Numbered from the stretch's first letter, positions 15,015-24,108 are shown. The stretch: DNA of 64,000 nt from Microbacterium trichothecenolyticum (GCF_000956465.1 NZ_JYJA01000040.1:1-64000); one strand, 5' to 3'. Numbers and translations: made by a program. The notes: generated from the sequence alone by a model not told the origin.

Positions 15015-15779
15015 TCAGCGGACGAGCCAGCCGCCGTCGACGGGGATGACGGCGCCGGTCACGTAGGCGGCGGCGTCCGAGGCGAGGAACACGAACACGC
15101 CTTGCAGATCGGATGCCTCGCCCCAGCGTCCTGCCGGGATGCGCGACAGGATCGATGCGGCGCGGTCCTCGTCGGCACGCAGCGGCGCGGTGTTGTCGGT
15201 CGCCATGTAACCGGGGGCGACGGCGTTGACGGTGACACGCGCAGCCGCCCACTCGTTCGCGAGCGCCTTGGTGAGCCCGGCGACGGCGTGCTTGGAGGCG
15301 GTGTATGCCGGAACGAGAATGCCTCCCTGGAACGACAGCATCGACGCGACGTTGATGATGCGCCCACCACCGTTCGCGAGCATGTGGCGCCCCGCGGCCT
15401 GCGACAGGTGGAAGACCGCGTCGAGGTTGACGGCGAGCACGTCGTCCCAGTCGCCGAGCGGGTACTCGGCAGCCGGCGCGCGGCGGATGGTACCCGCGTT
15501 GTTCACGAGGATGTCGAGGCCGCCGAGCTCGGCGATCACCTCGTCGACGGCCGCCGAGAGTTCGTCGGGCGTGGCCGACACGAGGTCGCGCTGCACGCGG
15601 TGGACGCGGCGACCGGTGGCTTCGATGAGCGCGGCGGTGGCCGACGCGTCGCCGCGGTCGAGCAGCGCCACGTCGGCGCCGGCCTCGGCGAGTGCGACGG
15701 CCGCGCCCTGGCCGAGGCCGCGGCTCGACCCGGTGACGAGCGCGACCTTGCCGTCGAGGCGGAACGAATCGAGGATCAT
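15015..15779 (-). CDS. kduD: 2-dehydro-3-deoxy-D-gluconate 5-dehydrogenase (KduD), SDR family
   Basis: A 254-residue classical short-chain dehydrogenase that reduces 2,5-diketo-3-deoxygluconate to KDG with NAD(P)H. Visible are the cofactor motif TGSSRGLGQG, NNAG, the catalytic Ser in ASMLSFQGG, and the YTASK pair with catalytic Tyr and Lys. The N-terminus LDSFRLDGKVALVTG is characteristic of KduD. The ATG at 15779 overlaps the stop of the FAH gene (ATGA). A longer frame upstream lies over the FAH gene and is a shadow. Confidence 0.92.
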   Translation of the reverse strand: MILDSFRLDGKVALVTGSSRGLGQGAAVALAEAGADVALLDRGDASATAALIEATGRRVHRVQRDLVSATPDELSAAVDEVIAELGGLDILVNNAGTIRRAPAAEYPLGDWDDVLAVNLDAVFHLSQAAGRHMLANGGGRIINVASMLSFQGGILVPAYTASKHAVAGLTKALANEWAAARVTVNAVAPGYMATDNTAPLRADEDRAASILSRIPAGRWGEASDLQGVFVFLASDAAAYVTGAVIPVDGGWLVR

Positions 15780-16645
15780 GCGGCGGACTCCTGGCTTGCG
15801 ACGAAACGGGTAGTGAGCTCTCCGAGCCCCGCGATGCGCACGGTGACCTCGTCGCCGTCGGCGAGCGGGCGGTGTGCGTCCTGGGCGGCGGGCAGCTTCT
15901 GCGGCGTGCCCGTCGAGACGATGTCGCCCGGCTCGAGGGTCAGCACCTGGCTGATGTGATGGATGACGTACGCCACGCTGAAGATCGTGGTCGACGTCGA
16001 CTGCGACACGGTCACGACCCCGTCGCGCACGACCTCGACGAGGAGGTCTTGGGGGTCCGGCGCCTCGTCGGGCGTGACGACCCACGGGCCGAGCGGCGCG
16101 AAGCCGTCGGAGCACTTGCCCAGTGCCCACTGGCTCTGCCGGCGCTGCCACGCTCGGTCCGACACGTCGTTGAGGATCGTGTACCCGCCGACGTGGTCGA
16201 GGGCATCCTCGAGCGACACGCGCTGCGCGCGCCGTCCGATCACCACGGCCACCTCGCCCTCGTAGTCGACGTCGGTCGCACCCGGCGGGATCACGACGGC
16301 GTCGTTCGGACCGGCGAGCGTGTTCGACGTCTTGACGAACACGTCCGGATACTCGGGGTCGTTCGCGGTCGGGTCGACGCCGTCCGGCACGTGTCCACGG
16401 TAGTTGTAGCCGAGGCAGAGGATCTTGCCCGGCACGACGGGGGCGAGAACGTCCGCCGCATCGACCACCAGAAGGGAATCCGCATCCGCCGACGCGACCG
16501 CTGCCCGCGCCGCGTCCAGAGCCGCGTCCGACGAGAGCAGCTCCGTCAGCGAACCCGCGATCCCGCCGAGGTCGAGCAGCCGATCGCCCGCGACGACCGC
16601 GGCCGGCCGCGCGCCCGCAGGTGTCGCGTACGTGACGAGCCTCAC
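15776..16645 (-). CDS. Fumarylacetoacetate hydrolase (FAH)-family enzyme
   Basis: A 289-residue protein with the FAH fold: GYNYRGH, the metal-binding VDYEGEVAVVIGRRA with two Glu, YTILNDVSDR, GPWVVTPDE, and the C-terminal GDIVSTGTPQK. FAH enzymes cleave or decarboxylate 2,4-diketo or 2-keto acids with a divalent metal. The GTG at 16645 overlaps the GH88 stop (GTGA) and the 3' end overlaps kduD, so it is tightly coupled inside the uronate operon. The standard Kdu pathway has no FAH step, so its substrate is open. A diketo-deoxy acid or a shunt product of the pathway is possible. Confidence 0.85.
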   Translation of the reverse strand: MRLVTYATPAGARPAAVVAGDRLLDLGGIAGSLTELLSSDAALDAARAAVASADADSLLVVDAADVLAPVVPGKILCLGYNYRGHVPDGVDPTANDPEYPDVFVKTSNTLAGPNDAVVIPPGATDVDYEGEVAVVIGRRAQRVSLEDALDHVGGYTILNDVSDRAWQRRQSQWALGKCSDGFAPLGPWVVTPDEAPDPQDLLVEVVRDGVVTVSQSTSTTIFSVAYVIHHISQVLTLEPGDIVSTGTPQKLPAAQDAHRPLADGDEVTVRIAGLGELTTRFVASQESAA

Positions 16646-17826
16646 CAGTACTTCCTCCACTCCGGACGCGCGACGCGCATCAGGGCCTCGAGGTAGAAGT
16701 AGTCGCCCCAGAGCGTCCCCTCGTCGACGCCGTTGCCCTTCGGCAGGTCGTAGACCGAGTGCAGGATCAGCGCGTCGGAGTCCTCGGCGTTCACCGGCGT
16801 GTAGTTCGCGATGAGCGACGCCAGGATCGAGTGCGCCCGGGCGGTCCACTCGGCGGCGCGCTCAGCATCCGTCTCGACCTTCGCGAGCTCGAGCAGGCCG
16901 CACACCGCGATCGCGGCGGCGGAGCTGTCGCGCGGCGCGTCGCTGCCGTCGGTGTAGACGAGATCCCAGAACGGCACCTCGTCGGCAGGCAGGTGGCGCA
17001 GGAAGTACTCCGTGCAGCGACGGGATGCCTCGAGCAGGCGCTCGTCGCGGGTGACCGCGTAGTTCATCGCGAAGCCGTAGATGCCCCACGCCTGACCCCG
17101 GGCCCAGCACGACTCGTCGGCCGCGCCCTGCTCGGTGCCGCCGCGGAGCGCCTCGCCAGTCTCGGCGTCCCAGTAGAAGGTGTGGAACGTGGAGTCGTCC
17201 TCGCGGAGGATGTGCTCGCGCAGCTGCGCGGTGTGGCGCACGACGGCATCGGCGAAGCGCTCCTCGCCGGTCTGCTCGTGGGCCCATGTCAGCAGCGGCA
17301 TATTCATGAGGCTGTCGATGATGGTGCGTCCGCGCTGGGCGGGGTCGGAGAGGTCGCCCCACGCCTGGATGATGCCCGCGGGCTCGAGGAACCGGCGCAT
17401 CAGGTGGTCGGCGGCGAGCAGCGAGGCGTCACGGGCCCTCGGGTCGCCGACGAGGCGCCAGGCGGCGACCGTCGAGAGCGTGTAGAGGAAGCCGAGGTCG
17501 TGGGTGTCGAGGTCCTCCTCGGCGCTCACGCGACGCTCGAAGTCGGCCGCGTCGACCCGCGCGGCGTCGCGGTAATCCTCTTCGCCCGTGAGCTCCCACG
17601 CGAGCCACAGCAGACCGGTGCGGAAGCTCGTGGTCCAGCCGCGGTTGCCGCCGAGCGGGATGCCCCCCTCGGCCGGACGCAGCTCGTAGCGGTCGTCCAC
17701 CGTCGTGTCGTCGGGGTACGACCCCCCGAACTTCGCGATGTTGCGCCGGATCGTCGACAGCGCGGCGGCGATCGCCGCGTCGGTCGTGGTCTCGGTGGTG
17801 CCCGCGGCGGGCGAGGTGGACGTCAT
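16642..17826 (-). CDS. Unsaturated glucuronyl/rhamnogalacturonyl hydrolase, GH88 (possibly GH105)
   Basis: A 394-residue alpha6/alpha6-barrel hydrolase. HDLGFLYTLS and DSLMNMPLLTWA hold the two catalytic Asp of GH88. Further hallmarks are RGQAWGIYGFAM and a C-terminal TLWGDYFYLEALMR. It hydrates the 4,5 double bond of unsaturated uronyl residues and releases the sugar that becomes the KduI substrate. No signal peptide, so it is cytoplasmic and depends on the ABC importer encoded in the same operon. GH88 is preferred to GH105 from the HDLGF and DSLMN spacing, but the exact linkage is not readable. Confidence 0.9.
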   Translation of the reverse strand: MTSTSPAAGTTETTTDAAIAAALSTIRRNIAKFGGSYPDDTTVDDRYELRPAEGGIPLGGNRGWTTSFRTGLLWLAWELTGEEDYRDAARVDAADFERRVSAEEDLDTHDLGFLYTLSTVAAWRLVGDPRARDASLLAADHLMRRFLEPAGIIQAWGDLSDPAQRGRTIIDSLMNMPLLTWAHEQTGEERFADAVVRHTAQLREHILREDDSTFHTFYWDAETGEALRGGTEQGAADESCWARGQAWGIYGFAMNYAVTRDERLLEASRRCTEYFLRHLPADEVPFWDLVYTDGSDAPRDSSAAAIAVCGLLELAKVETDAERAAEWTARAHSILASLIANYTPVNAEDSDALILHSVYDLPKGNGVDEGTLWGDYFYLEALMRVARPEWRKYW

Positions 17827-17872
17827 GGAGAGATTCCTTCTGAGGTATATGCAGAGAACGGATGCCGCGGGC

Positions 17873-18562
17873 TCAGGCCTGCGCGGCTGCCTTCTCGTCG
17901 AGATCGAGCACGGGGCGGAGTGTGAAGCGTGAGTTGGTCCACGCGAAGAAGAGGGCGGCGGAGGCCGTGAGGCCGAGCCCGAGGGCGGGCGCGGTGGCGA
18001 ACACGGCGACCTGGGCCGCCAGGGCGGCCAGCGACGCGGCCGTGAGGTACCAGCGGCGCAGGCTCAGGTAGAGGCCGGCACGCACGACGTCGCGGAGCCG
18101 TGCGGTCGGCACCTCGGCGATCGCGACCAGGGCGACCAGCCCCACCCCGACTGCGAGCAGCGCCAGCACGCCGAGGAGCGGCACGGTGAACACGGCGACG
18201 GCCGTGCTCGCCAGCATCCGCACGTCCACGAGCAGCACCACGACGACCGCCGCGACCGCGGCGCCGATCAGAAGCGCGCGACGCCACGTGGCGCGCAGCC
18301 CCGCGACGAACGCGCGGATCGGCCCCAGCCCGCCCTCCCCGTGCTCGCGGAACGCGCGGAACGCGGCGGCGAGGCCGGGGGCGGCGAGCGGCGCGGCGAT
18401 CGCGAGCAGCGGCCACGAGTACAGCGGGTCGGTCGTGACCAGCAGCACCACGAGCGGCAGCGACGAGACCACCAGCAGCAGGTTCACGATGAGGCCGAGG
18501 TAGATCATCCCGATGAGGGACGCCCACGTCTCGTGGGACACCAACCCGTTGAGCTTCTTCAC
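17873..18562 (-). CDS. DUF624/YesL-family membrane protein
   Basis: A 229-residue protein with about five membrane helices (LIGMIYLGLIVNLLLVVSSLPL near residues 16-37, further pairs near 50, 100, 130 and 170). The N-terminal layout with WASLIGMIYLGLIVNLL matches the DUF624 (YesL) family. Members are repeatedly encoded beside CUT1 sugar ABC transporters and rhamnogalacturonan or other plant-glycan operons. The role is not established. It starts 4 bp downstream of the permease gene and lies just before the GH88 gene, so it is part of the operon. Confidence 0.85.
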   Translation of the reverse strand: MKKLNGLVSHETWASLIGMIYLGLIVNLLLVVSSLPLVVLLVTTDPLYSWPLLAIAAPLAAPGLAAAFRAFREHGEGGLGPIRAFVAGLRATWRRALLIGAAVAAVVVVLLVDVRMLASTAVAVFTVPLLGVLALLAVGVGLVALVAIAEVPTARLRDVVRAGLYLSLRRWYLTAASLAALAAQVAVFATAPALGLGLTASAALFFAWTNSRFTLRPVLDLDEKAAAQA

Positions 18563-18566
18563 GGCC

Positions 18567-19532
18567 TCAGCCCTTCAGACCGCTCGTCGCGATGCCCTCG
18601 ACGAAGTACTTCTGGCCGAGCAGGAAGATGATCGCGATCGGGATGACCGAGATGGTCAGGCCCGCGAACAGCAGCGCATAGTTCGTGTCGAAGAGGTTCG
18701 AGACGAAGCCCTTGAGGCCGAGCTGGATCGTCCAGAGGTCGGGGTTGCGCAGGTAGATGAGCGGCCCGAGGTAGTCGTTCCAGGTGTTGACGAACGTGAG
18801 CAGCGTCAGCGAGGCGAGCGCCGGGATCGACAGCGGGAGCATGATCTTGCGCCAGATCGCGTACTCGCTGAGGCCGTCCAGACGCGCCGCCTCGGACAGC
18901 TCCTCGGGGATCGTCTCGTAGAACTGCTTCATCAGGAACACGCCGAACGCGCCGAACGCCTGCAGCAGGATGATCGACCACAGCGTGTTCGACACCTTGA
19001 AATTCGACAGCAGGATGAACTGCGGGATCATGTACGACTGCCACGGGACGGCGATCGTGCCGACGTACAGCAGGAACAGCACGTCGCGGCCGCGGAACCT
19101 CATGCGCGCGAAGCCGTAGGCGGCGAACGAGCCGGTCAGCACCTGCAGGAACGTGACGACCACGGCCAGGAACAGCGTGTTGCGGATCCAGACGAGCATG
19201 TTCGACTCGGTCCAGATGTCGATGTAGTTCTGCCACACCCATGTCTCGGGGAGCCACTGCACCGGCACCGAGAAGACCTCGTTGGCGGACTTGAAGGAGC
19301 TCAGCACCATCCACACGAACGGCGTCAGGAGTCCGATGGCGAAGATGACGAGTCCGACGTACATCGCGATGCGGGCGATGCGACGGCCGGGGGTCATCTT
19401 CTCGGTGTAAGCGACCTGGGGCTGCGGCTCCGGGGTCTCTTCGGCGAGCTTGCGGAGTCCGCGACGCGCGCCCGCAGGGGCGGTGAAGTCGGAGACCAGG
19501 AGCTCGGCATCCTTCTCGATCTGCTCGGCCAT
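18567..19532 (-). CDS. ABC sugar transporter permease, CUT1 MalG-type
   Basis: A 321-residue permease with a cytosolic N-terminal extension of about 60 residues and six predicted membrane helices. The EAA loop is EELSEAARLDGLSEYAIWRKIMLPL, which docks to the shared ATPase. The C-terminal QKYFVEGIATSGLKG is typical of MalG-type subunits. It forms the membrane channel with the upstream MalF-type permease, whose stop it overlaps (TGATG). No ATP-binding subunit is encoded in the operon, so a multi-task MsiK/UgpC-type ATPase elsewhere is expected. A longer upstream frame is rejected. Confidence 0.93.
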   Translation of the reverse strand: MAEQIEKDAELLVSDFTAPAGARRGLRKLAEETPEPQPQVAYTEKMTPGRRIARIAMYVGLVIFAIGLLTPFVWMVLSSFKSANEVFSVPVQWLPETWVWQNYIDIWTESNMLVWIRNTLFLAVVVTFLQVLTGSFAAYGFARMRFRGRDVLFLLYVGTIAVPWQSYMIPQFILLSNFKVSNTLWSIILLQAFGAFGVFLMKQFYETIPEELSEAARLDGLSEYAIWRKIMLPLSIPALASLTLLTFVNTWNDYLGPLIYLRNPDLWTIQLGLKGFVSNLFDTNYALLFAGLTISVIPIAIIFLLGQKYFVEGIATSGLKG

Positions 19533-20464
19533 CAGCTGCTCCGCTTCTTGTTCCAGAGGAACTGCACGATCGTGACGATGATGCACATGAAGAACAGCGC
19601 CACGGCAGCGGCCGACGCGTAGCCGAACTGGCTCTCTTCGAAGCCCTTGCGGTAGATGAACTGCGACATCACGAGGGTGGACTGACCCGGCCCGCCGTCG
19701 GTCATGACGAGGATCAGGTCGAAGATCTTGAACGAGTTGATCGTCAGCATCACGGTGACGAAGAACATGGTGGGACGCAGGCACGGCAGCGTCACGTTGA
19801 CGAACCGCTGCCACACGTTCGCGCCGTCGACGCGGGCGGCCTCGTGCAGTTCGCGCGGGACGGTCTGCAGGCCCGCGAGGAAGAGGATCATGTAGTAGCC
19901 CATGTCACGCCACGTGCCGACGATGACGACGGCGGGCATGGCCCACTCGGGCGAGGTGAGCCATCCGGGCGGGTTCTGGATGCCGATGAAGCGGAGGAAC
20001 TCGTTGATCGGCCCGTACTCGGGGCTGAAGAGCAGGTTCCACACGACCGCGATCGCGACGATCGAGGTGATGTACGGGAAGAACGCGGCGGTGCGGAAGA
20101 ACGCGACGCCGCGGAGCTTGTTGTTCAGCAGCAGCGCGAGACCGAGCGAGACGACGATCGTCAGCGGGATGTGCAGCACCGAGTAGTACAGGGTGTTGAG
20201 CACCGAGATGCGGAAGCTGCCGTCGCCGATGAGGCGCGTGAAGTTGGCGAGGCCGACCCAGTCGGCCTTGCCGAAGACGTTCCAGTTGGTGAACGACATG
20301 TAGAACAGCACGACGATCGGGATGAGCGTGAGCAGCCCGAAGCCGATGAAGTTCGGAAGGATGAAGCTCCACCCGATGAGGGTGTTGCGCAGCCGCAGCT
20401 TCGAGCGCCGGCGGCGCACGGGCGGCGGCGCGGTGCCGGCCTCTGTGGCGGTGATGGTCGCCAT
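19532..20464 (-). CDS. ABC sugar transporter permease, CUT1 MalF-type
   Basis: A 310-residue permease with six membrane helices beginning IGWSFILPNFIGFGLLTLIP. The EAA loop is ELHEAARVDGANVWQRFVNVTLP. FDLILVMTDGGPGQSTLV is the conserved region of MalF-type subunits. It pairs with the MalG-type permease encoded next. A strong hairpin separates it from the solute-binding protein gene upstream. The imported sugar is probably a uronate-containing oligosaccharide, judged from the operon. Confidence 0.93.
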   Translation of the reverse strand: MATITATEAGTAPPPVRRRRSKLRLRNTLIGWSFILPNFIGFGLLTLIPIVVLFYMSFTNWNVFGKADWVGLANFTRLIGDGSFRISVLNTLYYSVLHIPLTIVVSLGLALLLNNKLRGVAFFRTAAFFPYITSIVAIAVVWNLLFSPEYGPINEFLRFIGIQNPPGWLTSPEWAMPAVVIVGTWRDMGYYMILFLAGLQTVPRELHEAARVDGANVWQRFVNVTLPCLRPTMFFVTVMLTINSFKIFDLILVMTDGGPGQSTLVMSQFIYRKGFEESQFGYASAAAVALFFMCIIVTIVQFLWNKKRSS

Positions 20465-20499
20465 GGCGGACCTCCAGTGGGGTGGTGAAGTCGGGGGGC

Positions 20500-20535
20500 G
20501 GTGGCCGGTCCGCCGCAGGGTGCGGACCGGCCACC
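20500..20535. terminator. Attenuator hairpin between binding-protein and permease genes
   Basis: Perfect 14-bp stem GGTGGCCGGTCCGC (20500-20513) with GCGGACCGGCCACC (20522-20535) and an 8-nt loop, 28 bp after the binding-protein stop. Such hairpins commonly cap the transcript so that the binding protein is made in excess over the permeases. Confidence 0.7.
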
Positions 20536-20563
20536 GGGACGGGCCCCGGAGGGCCCGGGGGGA

Positions 20564-21871
20564 TCAGTCGGTGCCGACCTCGCTGGCCACGCGGTCCTGG
20601 GCCTCCTTGATGGCGTCCGAGACGCTCTTGGAGCCCGACATGATCGCGGTGTGCATGTCGCCGAGGATGCCCTGGATCGCCGCCGTCTTGCTCGACGTCG
20701 GGTTCTCGGGGTGCACCTCGTGCGTCGAGTACGCGAACTTCGACAGGTCGTCGGTGGGAGCACCGTCGACCGAGAAGTAGGTCTCGACGACCGGGTCGGT
20801 CAGCAGCGCCGGGGTGATGCCGATGTTCGCGAGCACCTGGGCGCCCTCTTCACCGGCGGCGAAGGCGAGGAACTTCTTGGCCGCGGCCACCTTCGACTCG
20901 TCGATGCCGGCGTTGATGCCGAAGCCGGTCGGGTCGCCGAAGGTCACCGGGGTGTTGTCGAGGCCGGCGGTCGAGGAGTCGACCTGCGGGATCGGCGCGA
21001 TGCCCCACTCGAAGTCATCGGCATCGCCCGAGGCCTGCTGCGCGATCAGCGTCGCGACGAACCACGTGCCCATCTGGAGCATCGCGGCGTTCTGCTTGCC
21101 GAACTCGCCCTGGTAGGTGAGCTGGTTCGCCTTGGCGGTGTTGAAGTCCACCTGGTCGCCTGCCGACTGCAGTGCGAGCACGTTGTCGTAGAACGGCTCC
21201 ATGTAGTCGTACTCGCCCTTGAGGATGTCGCCGTCGGACTGCGCGTTCGCGAAGCCCTGGACGGTCGACTGCCAGTTGTGCAGGTAGGCGCCCTTGGCCG
21301 AACCGCCGGCAGCGGCGATGCCCTCGGTCAGCGCTGCCGCGGCGTCGCTGTAGTCGTCCCACGTCCACGAGCCGTCGGGGTAGTCGACACCGGCCTGGTC
21401 GAAGAGTGCCTTGTTGTAGTACAGGACCCACGAGTCGTTGCGGTAGGGCACCGCGTACGCCGTGCCGTCCACCTCGTACGACTTGGCACCGCTGATGCCG
21501 TCGGGCAGCTCGACATCCGACACGTCGAGGAGCTGGCCGCCCTCGACGAACGTCGGGACGAACTTGACCTCCTTCTGCGTGATGATGTCGGGGCCGGAGC
21601 CCGCGGCGAGGTCGGCGGTGAGCAGCGTGTTGTACTCCGCCGCGTCGTAGCCCTTGAGCTCGACCGTGATGTCGGGGTTCTCCTCGTGGAACGCGTCGGC
21701 GAGCGCCTGGAACTCCGGCGTCGTGTCGAGGCTCCAGCCCGAGAGGGAGAGCGTGACCGGACCCGACGACTCCTCGGGCGCGGCCGCGTCGTCGCCACCG
21801 CCGCTGCAGCCGGCGAGAGCGAGCGTTGCGACCACGGCGATGCCGGCCGCGGCAGCGTATGAGCGCTTCAT
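20564..21871 (-). CDS. Sugar ABC transporter substrate-binding lipoprotein (CUT1)
   Basis: A 435-residue family 1 extracellular binding protein. The signal peptide ends in the lipobox LALAGC at residues 18-23, so Cys23 is lipidated and the protein is anchored outside the membrane. The mature part begins with an Asp/Gly-rich linker and LSLSGWSLDTTPEFQALADAF. Shine-Dalgarno GGAGTACCCC precedes the ATG. It delivers the ligand to the two permeases downstream. The ligand is probably an oligosaccharide with an unsaturated or intact uronic acid, inferred from the operon. Confidence 0.93.
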   Translation of the reverse strand: MKRSYAAAAGIAVVATLALAGCSGGGDDAAAPEESSGPVTLSLSGWSLDTTPEFQALADAFHEENPDITVELKGYDAAEYNTLLTADLAAGSGPDIITQKEVKFVPTFVEGGQLLDVSDVELPDGISGAKSYEVDGTAYAVPYRNDSWVLYYNKALFDQAGVDYPDGSWTWDDYSDAAAALTEGIAAAGGSAKGAYLHNWQSTVQGFANAQSDGDILKGEYDYMEPFYDNVLALQSAGDQVDFNTAKANQLTYQGEFGKQNAAMLQMGTWFVATLIAQQASGDADDFEWGIAPIPQVDSSTAGLDNTPVTFGDPTGFGINAGIDESKVAAAKKFLAFAAGEEGAQVLANIGITPALLTDPVVETYFSVDGAPTDDLSKFAYSTHEVHPENPTSSKTAAIQGILGDMHTAIMSGSKSVSDAIKEAQDRVASEVGTD

Positions 21872-21919
21872 TCTGGGGTACTCCTTTGTGATTGCGGACC
21901 CGTCCTCGGGCCCATCGGG

Positions 21920-23911
21920 TTACCGGTTCGCGGGGGATCCGGGGTGTGCGAGGCGACTCGTGGTCGCCGTTCCGTCCGGCCAGGTGACCGTGGCGGTGGT
22001 CTGGTCGCCGTCCTCGTCGAGGACGACGTGTGCCGCGTCGGCGGACGATGCGAGGTCTTCGGTGGTGAGCTCCACGAGCGTCGCGCTCCACGTGCCCGGC
22101 TCGACCGGGAACGACACGAGCGGCACGCCGGCGACCGGCCCCAGCGGGCTGGCGTCCTCGCGCGTCGCGACGCTCGTCTCGCCGTCGCCGAGAAGGGGAC
22201 GGATGCTGCTGCTCAGGCCCTTCGCGAGTACCGAGGCGGCAGCATCCGTCGACGCGTCATCGAAGGACGCGGCTGCCAGAGCCCAGCCACCCACGCGGAG
22301 GCGGAGTGACGCCGCGTCGACGCCGGGCTCCAGCGAGTCGACGCGGGCGAGCCGCACCTCCCACGGGCCGCGCACGAGCGAGTGCACCTCGATGAGGCCG
22401 GCGATCTCGATGTCGCCGTCGATGCCGGAGCCGTGGCGCTGGGCCGACGGGCGGGGGTCGATCCAGTGGGCGCGCGAGACGGAGGCGGCGATGCCGACGC
22501 TGCCGCCCTCGCCGACCTGCACGCGCACATCGATGAGGTCCATCGCCGCGCGATGGGTCGCGCGGCCGGCGGCGTCCACCAGGGCGACGGACTGCTCGAG
22601 GGGCTCCTCGAACGCGCGCTGGTTCGCGAGTGGGCCCGCGGCGGTGGCGTACCCGATGCGGGCGTACAGCGGCGAGTCGCCGACGAGGCTGCCGTCGGCG
22701 GCGTGGTCGGTGCCGTGGTTGACGATGCGCACGATGCCGTCGGACTGCGTGCCCGAGATCACCCAGCCGGCTGGACGCACGGTGCGCAGCTCGTCGCCCG
22801 TCTCGATCGGCAGCGGCACGCTGTCCGCCGCCCACACGGGGTGATCGGCGGGGAGGGCGATGCCGAGGAGGCCCTTGACGGCCCAGTACGGTGAGCCGGG
22901 ACCCGAGTACGACTGGGCGAGCTCGCGCCACTCGTGGTGCCAGCCCATGGTGAGGACGCCGTCCTCCCCCGGAACGCCGGCCTCGCCGAAGTGCGCGACG
23001 ACGGCGTTCGCGGCACGACGCAGCTGTCCGAGCGGCACGGACGGGACCTCGGCGATCGCACCGACCCAGAACGGGGCGGCAGCGGCGAAGCGGTAGATGA
23101 GGCTGCGGCCCTGCACGAGCGGCGAGCCGTCGGCGCCGACGAGGGTCACGGCGTCCTGCAGGAAGCGGTCGAGGCGCGCGATGTCGCCGGGCGTGCGGCC
23201 GCCGGCGAGCTCTTCAGCGCCCTGCATGCGCGACCACAGCACGGGGTAGGTGTGCAGGGCCCAGCCGACGTAATGGTCGTAGGAGCGCTCGAAGCCGTCC
23301 GAGATCCAGCCGTCGTCCCGGACGAGCACATCGTGCAGAGCGAGGTCGTCGGCGATGTCGTCGGCCGACCACGGCCCGCCGACCGAGCGGAGGAACGTCT
23401 GCACGACGACGCGGAACCAGAGCCAGTTCGTCTTGGGGTATGTCGCATCGCCCACGACCGGCGCGAGGTAGTCGATGACCCGCTGCCGGGTGACCTCGTC
23501 GAGGCGGTCCCAGATCCACGGGCGCGTCATGTCGAGCACGAGTGCGAGCGACGCTGCCTCGACCTTGGCCTGAGCGTGCTCGTCGAGACGGACCCAGCGG
23601 TCCTCGGCCTCGGGGTCGACGCCCGTCACGATCCCGCGACGGTAGAAGTCGGCGAGGTCCTCGGTGCCCTCCCCCCGCGCCCCGGCGATGCGGAAGCCGG
23701 CGAGGAGGAACGTGCGGGCGAAACCCTCGAGCCCATCGACGGCGTGGCCGTAGCCGCCCTCGGCGCCCGGGAAGTGGATGCGGCCACCACCCGGCGAGGC
23801 GTGGGTGCGGGCGGTGTCGAGAAGGCGATCGGCGTAGGCGAGCCATTCGTCACGTGTCCAATCGAAGCCCGTCGCGATGTGCGCCGACGTGGTGGGCTGC
23901 TGGACCGTCAC
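21920..23911 (-). CDS. DUF2264-family protein, probable glycoside hydrolase (GH154-like)
   Basis: A 663-residue protein of the DUF2264 type. The N-terminal alpha/alpha-barrel shows IDYLAPVVGD, KTNWLWFRVVVQTFLRSVGG, DGWISDG and SYDHYVGWALHTYP. The C-terminal third is beta-rich. From memory, DUF2264 proteins include the CAZy family GH154, reported as exo-beta-glucuronidases; I cannot confirm this here. No signal peptide. It is the first gene of the long operon, right next to the divergent promoter, so it is a core enzyme of the pathway, perhaps removing terminal glucuronic acid. Confidence 0.8.
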   Translation of the reverse strand: MTVQQPTTSAHIATGFDWTRDEWLAYADRLLDTARTHASPGGGRIHFPGAEGGYGHAVDGLEGFARTFLLAGFRIAGARGEGTEDLADFYRRGIVTGVDPEAEDRWVRLDEHAQAKVEAASLALVLDMTRPWIWDRLDEVTRQRVIDYLAPVVGDATYPKTNWLWFRVVVQTFLRSVGGPWSADDIADDLALHDVLVRDDGWISDGFERSYDHYVGWALHTYPVLWSRMQGAEELAGGRTPGDIARLDRFLQDAVTLVGADGSPLVQGRSLIYRFAAAAPFWVGAIAEVPSVPLGQLRRAANAVVAHFGEAGVPGEDGVLTMGWHHEWRELAQSYSGPGSPYWAVKGLLGIALPADHPVWAADSVPLPIETGDELRTVRPAGWVISGTQSDGIVRIVNHGTDHAADGSLVGDSPLYARIGYATAAGPLANQRAFEEPLEQSVALVDAAGRATHRAAMDLIDVRVQVGEGGSVGIAASVSRAHWIDPRPSAQRHGSGIDGDIEIAGLIEVHSLVRGPWEVRLARVDSLEPGVDAASLRLRVGGWALAAASFDDASTDAAASVLAKGLSSSIRPLLGDGETSVATREDASPLGPVAGVPLVSFPVEPGTWSATLVELTTEDLASSADAAHVVLDEDGDQTTATVTWPDGTATTSRLAHPGSPANR

Positions 23912-23975
23912 TGGATCTCCCTTGATGCCTTCTTCTCGCCGCTGGAATCTGATCAGCGGAAAGCGAACGTTTGGG

Positions 23976-24027
23976 ACTGTAGCAACCCAATTCGTTCATT
24001 GCAAGGTTGTTTGAGATTCGTTATGAT
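23976..24027. promoter_or_regulatory. Back-to-back promoters sharing one palindromic -35 (TTGCAA)
   Basis: TTGCAA at 23999-24004 reads the same on both strands. On plus it is followed after exactly 17 bp by TATGAT (24022-24027), driving the lyase and regulator genes. On minus it is followed after exactly 17 bp by TACAGT (23976-23981), driving the long operon. The two promoters would compete for one -35 site. Seen directly; promoter activity is predicted. Confidence 0.65.
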
Positions 24028-24040
24028 CGTTTATGATCGC
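24021..24040. repeat. Tandem 10-bp repeats TTATGATCG(T/C), candidate operator
   Basis: TTATGATCGT (24021-24030) and TTATGATCGC (24031-24040) are adjacent direct repeats one helical turn apart, overlapping the plus-strand -10 and start site. Direct repeats suit a DeoR-type DNA-binding domain such as the regulator encoded at 26091. Confidence 0.55.
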
Positions 24041-24108
24041 TTTGAACTCATAGCGAGTCTCACTGCGAGGTGGATCCCCCGCCCCTGGTGAATCAACGAG
24101 GAGGAACC

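Noticed and set aside
12401..15049. 882-codon plus-strand frame over the kdu/kdg genes
   Set aside because: Opposite strand of eda, kdgK and kduI; low-complexity translation with no motif.
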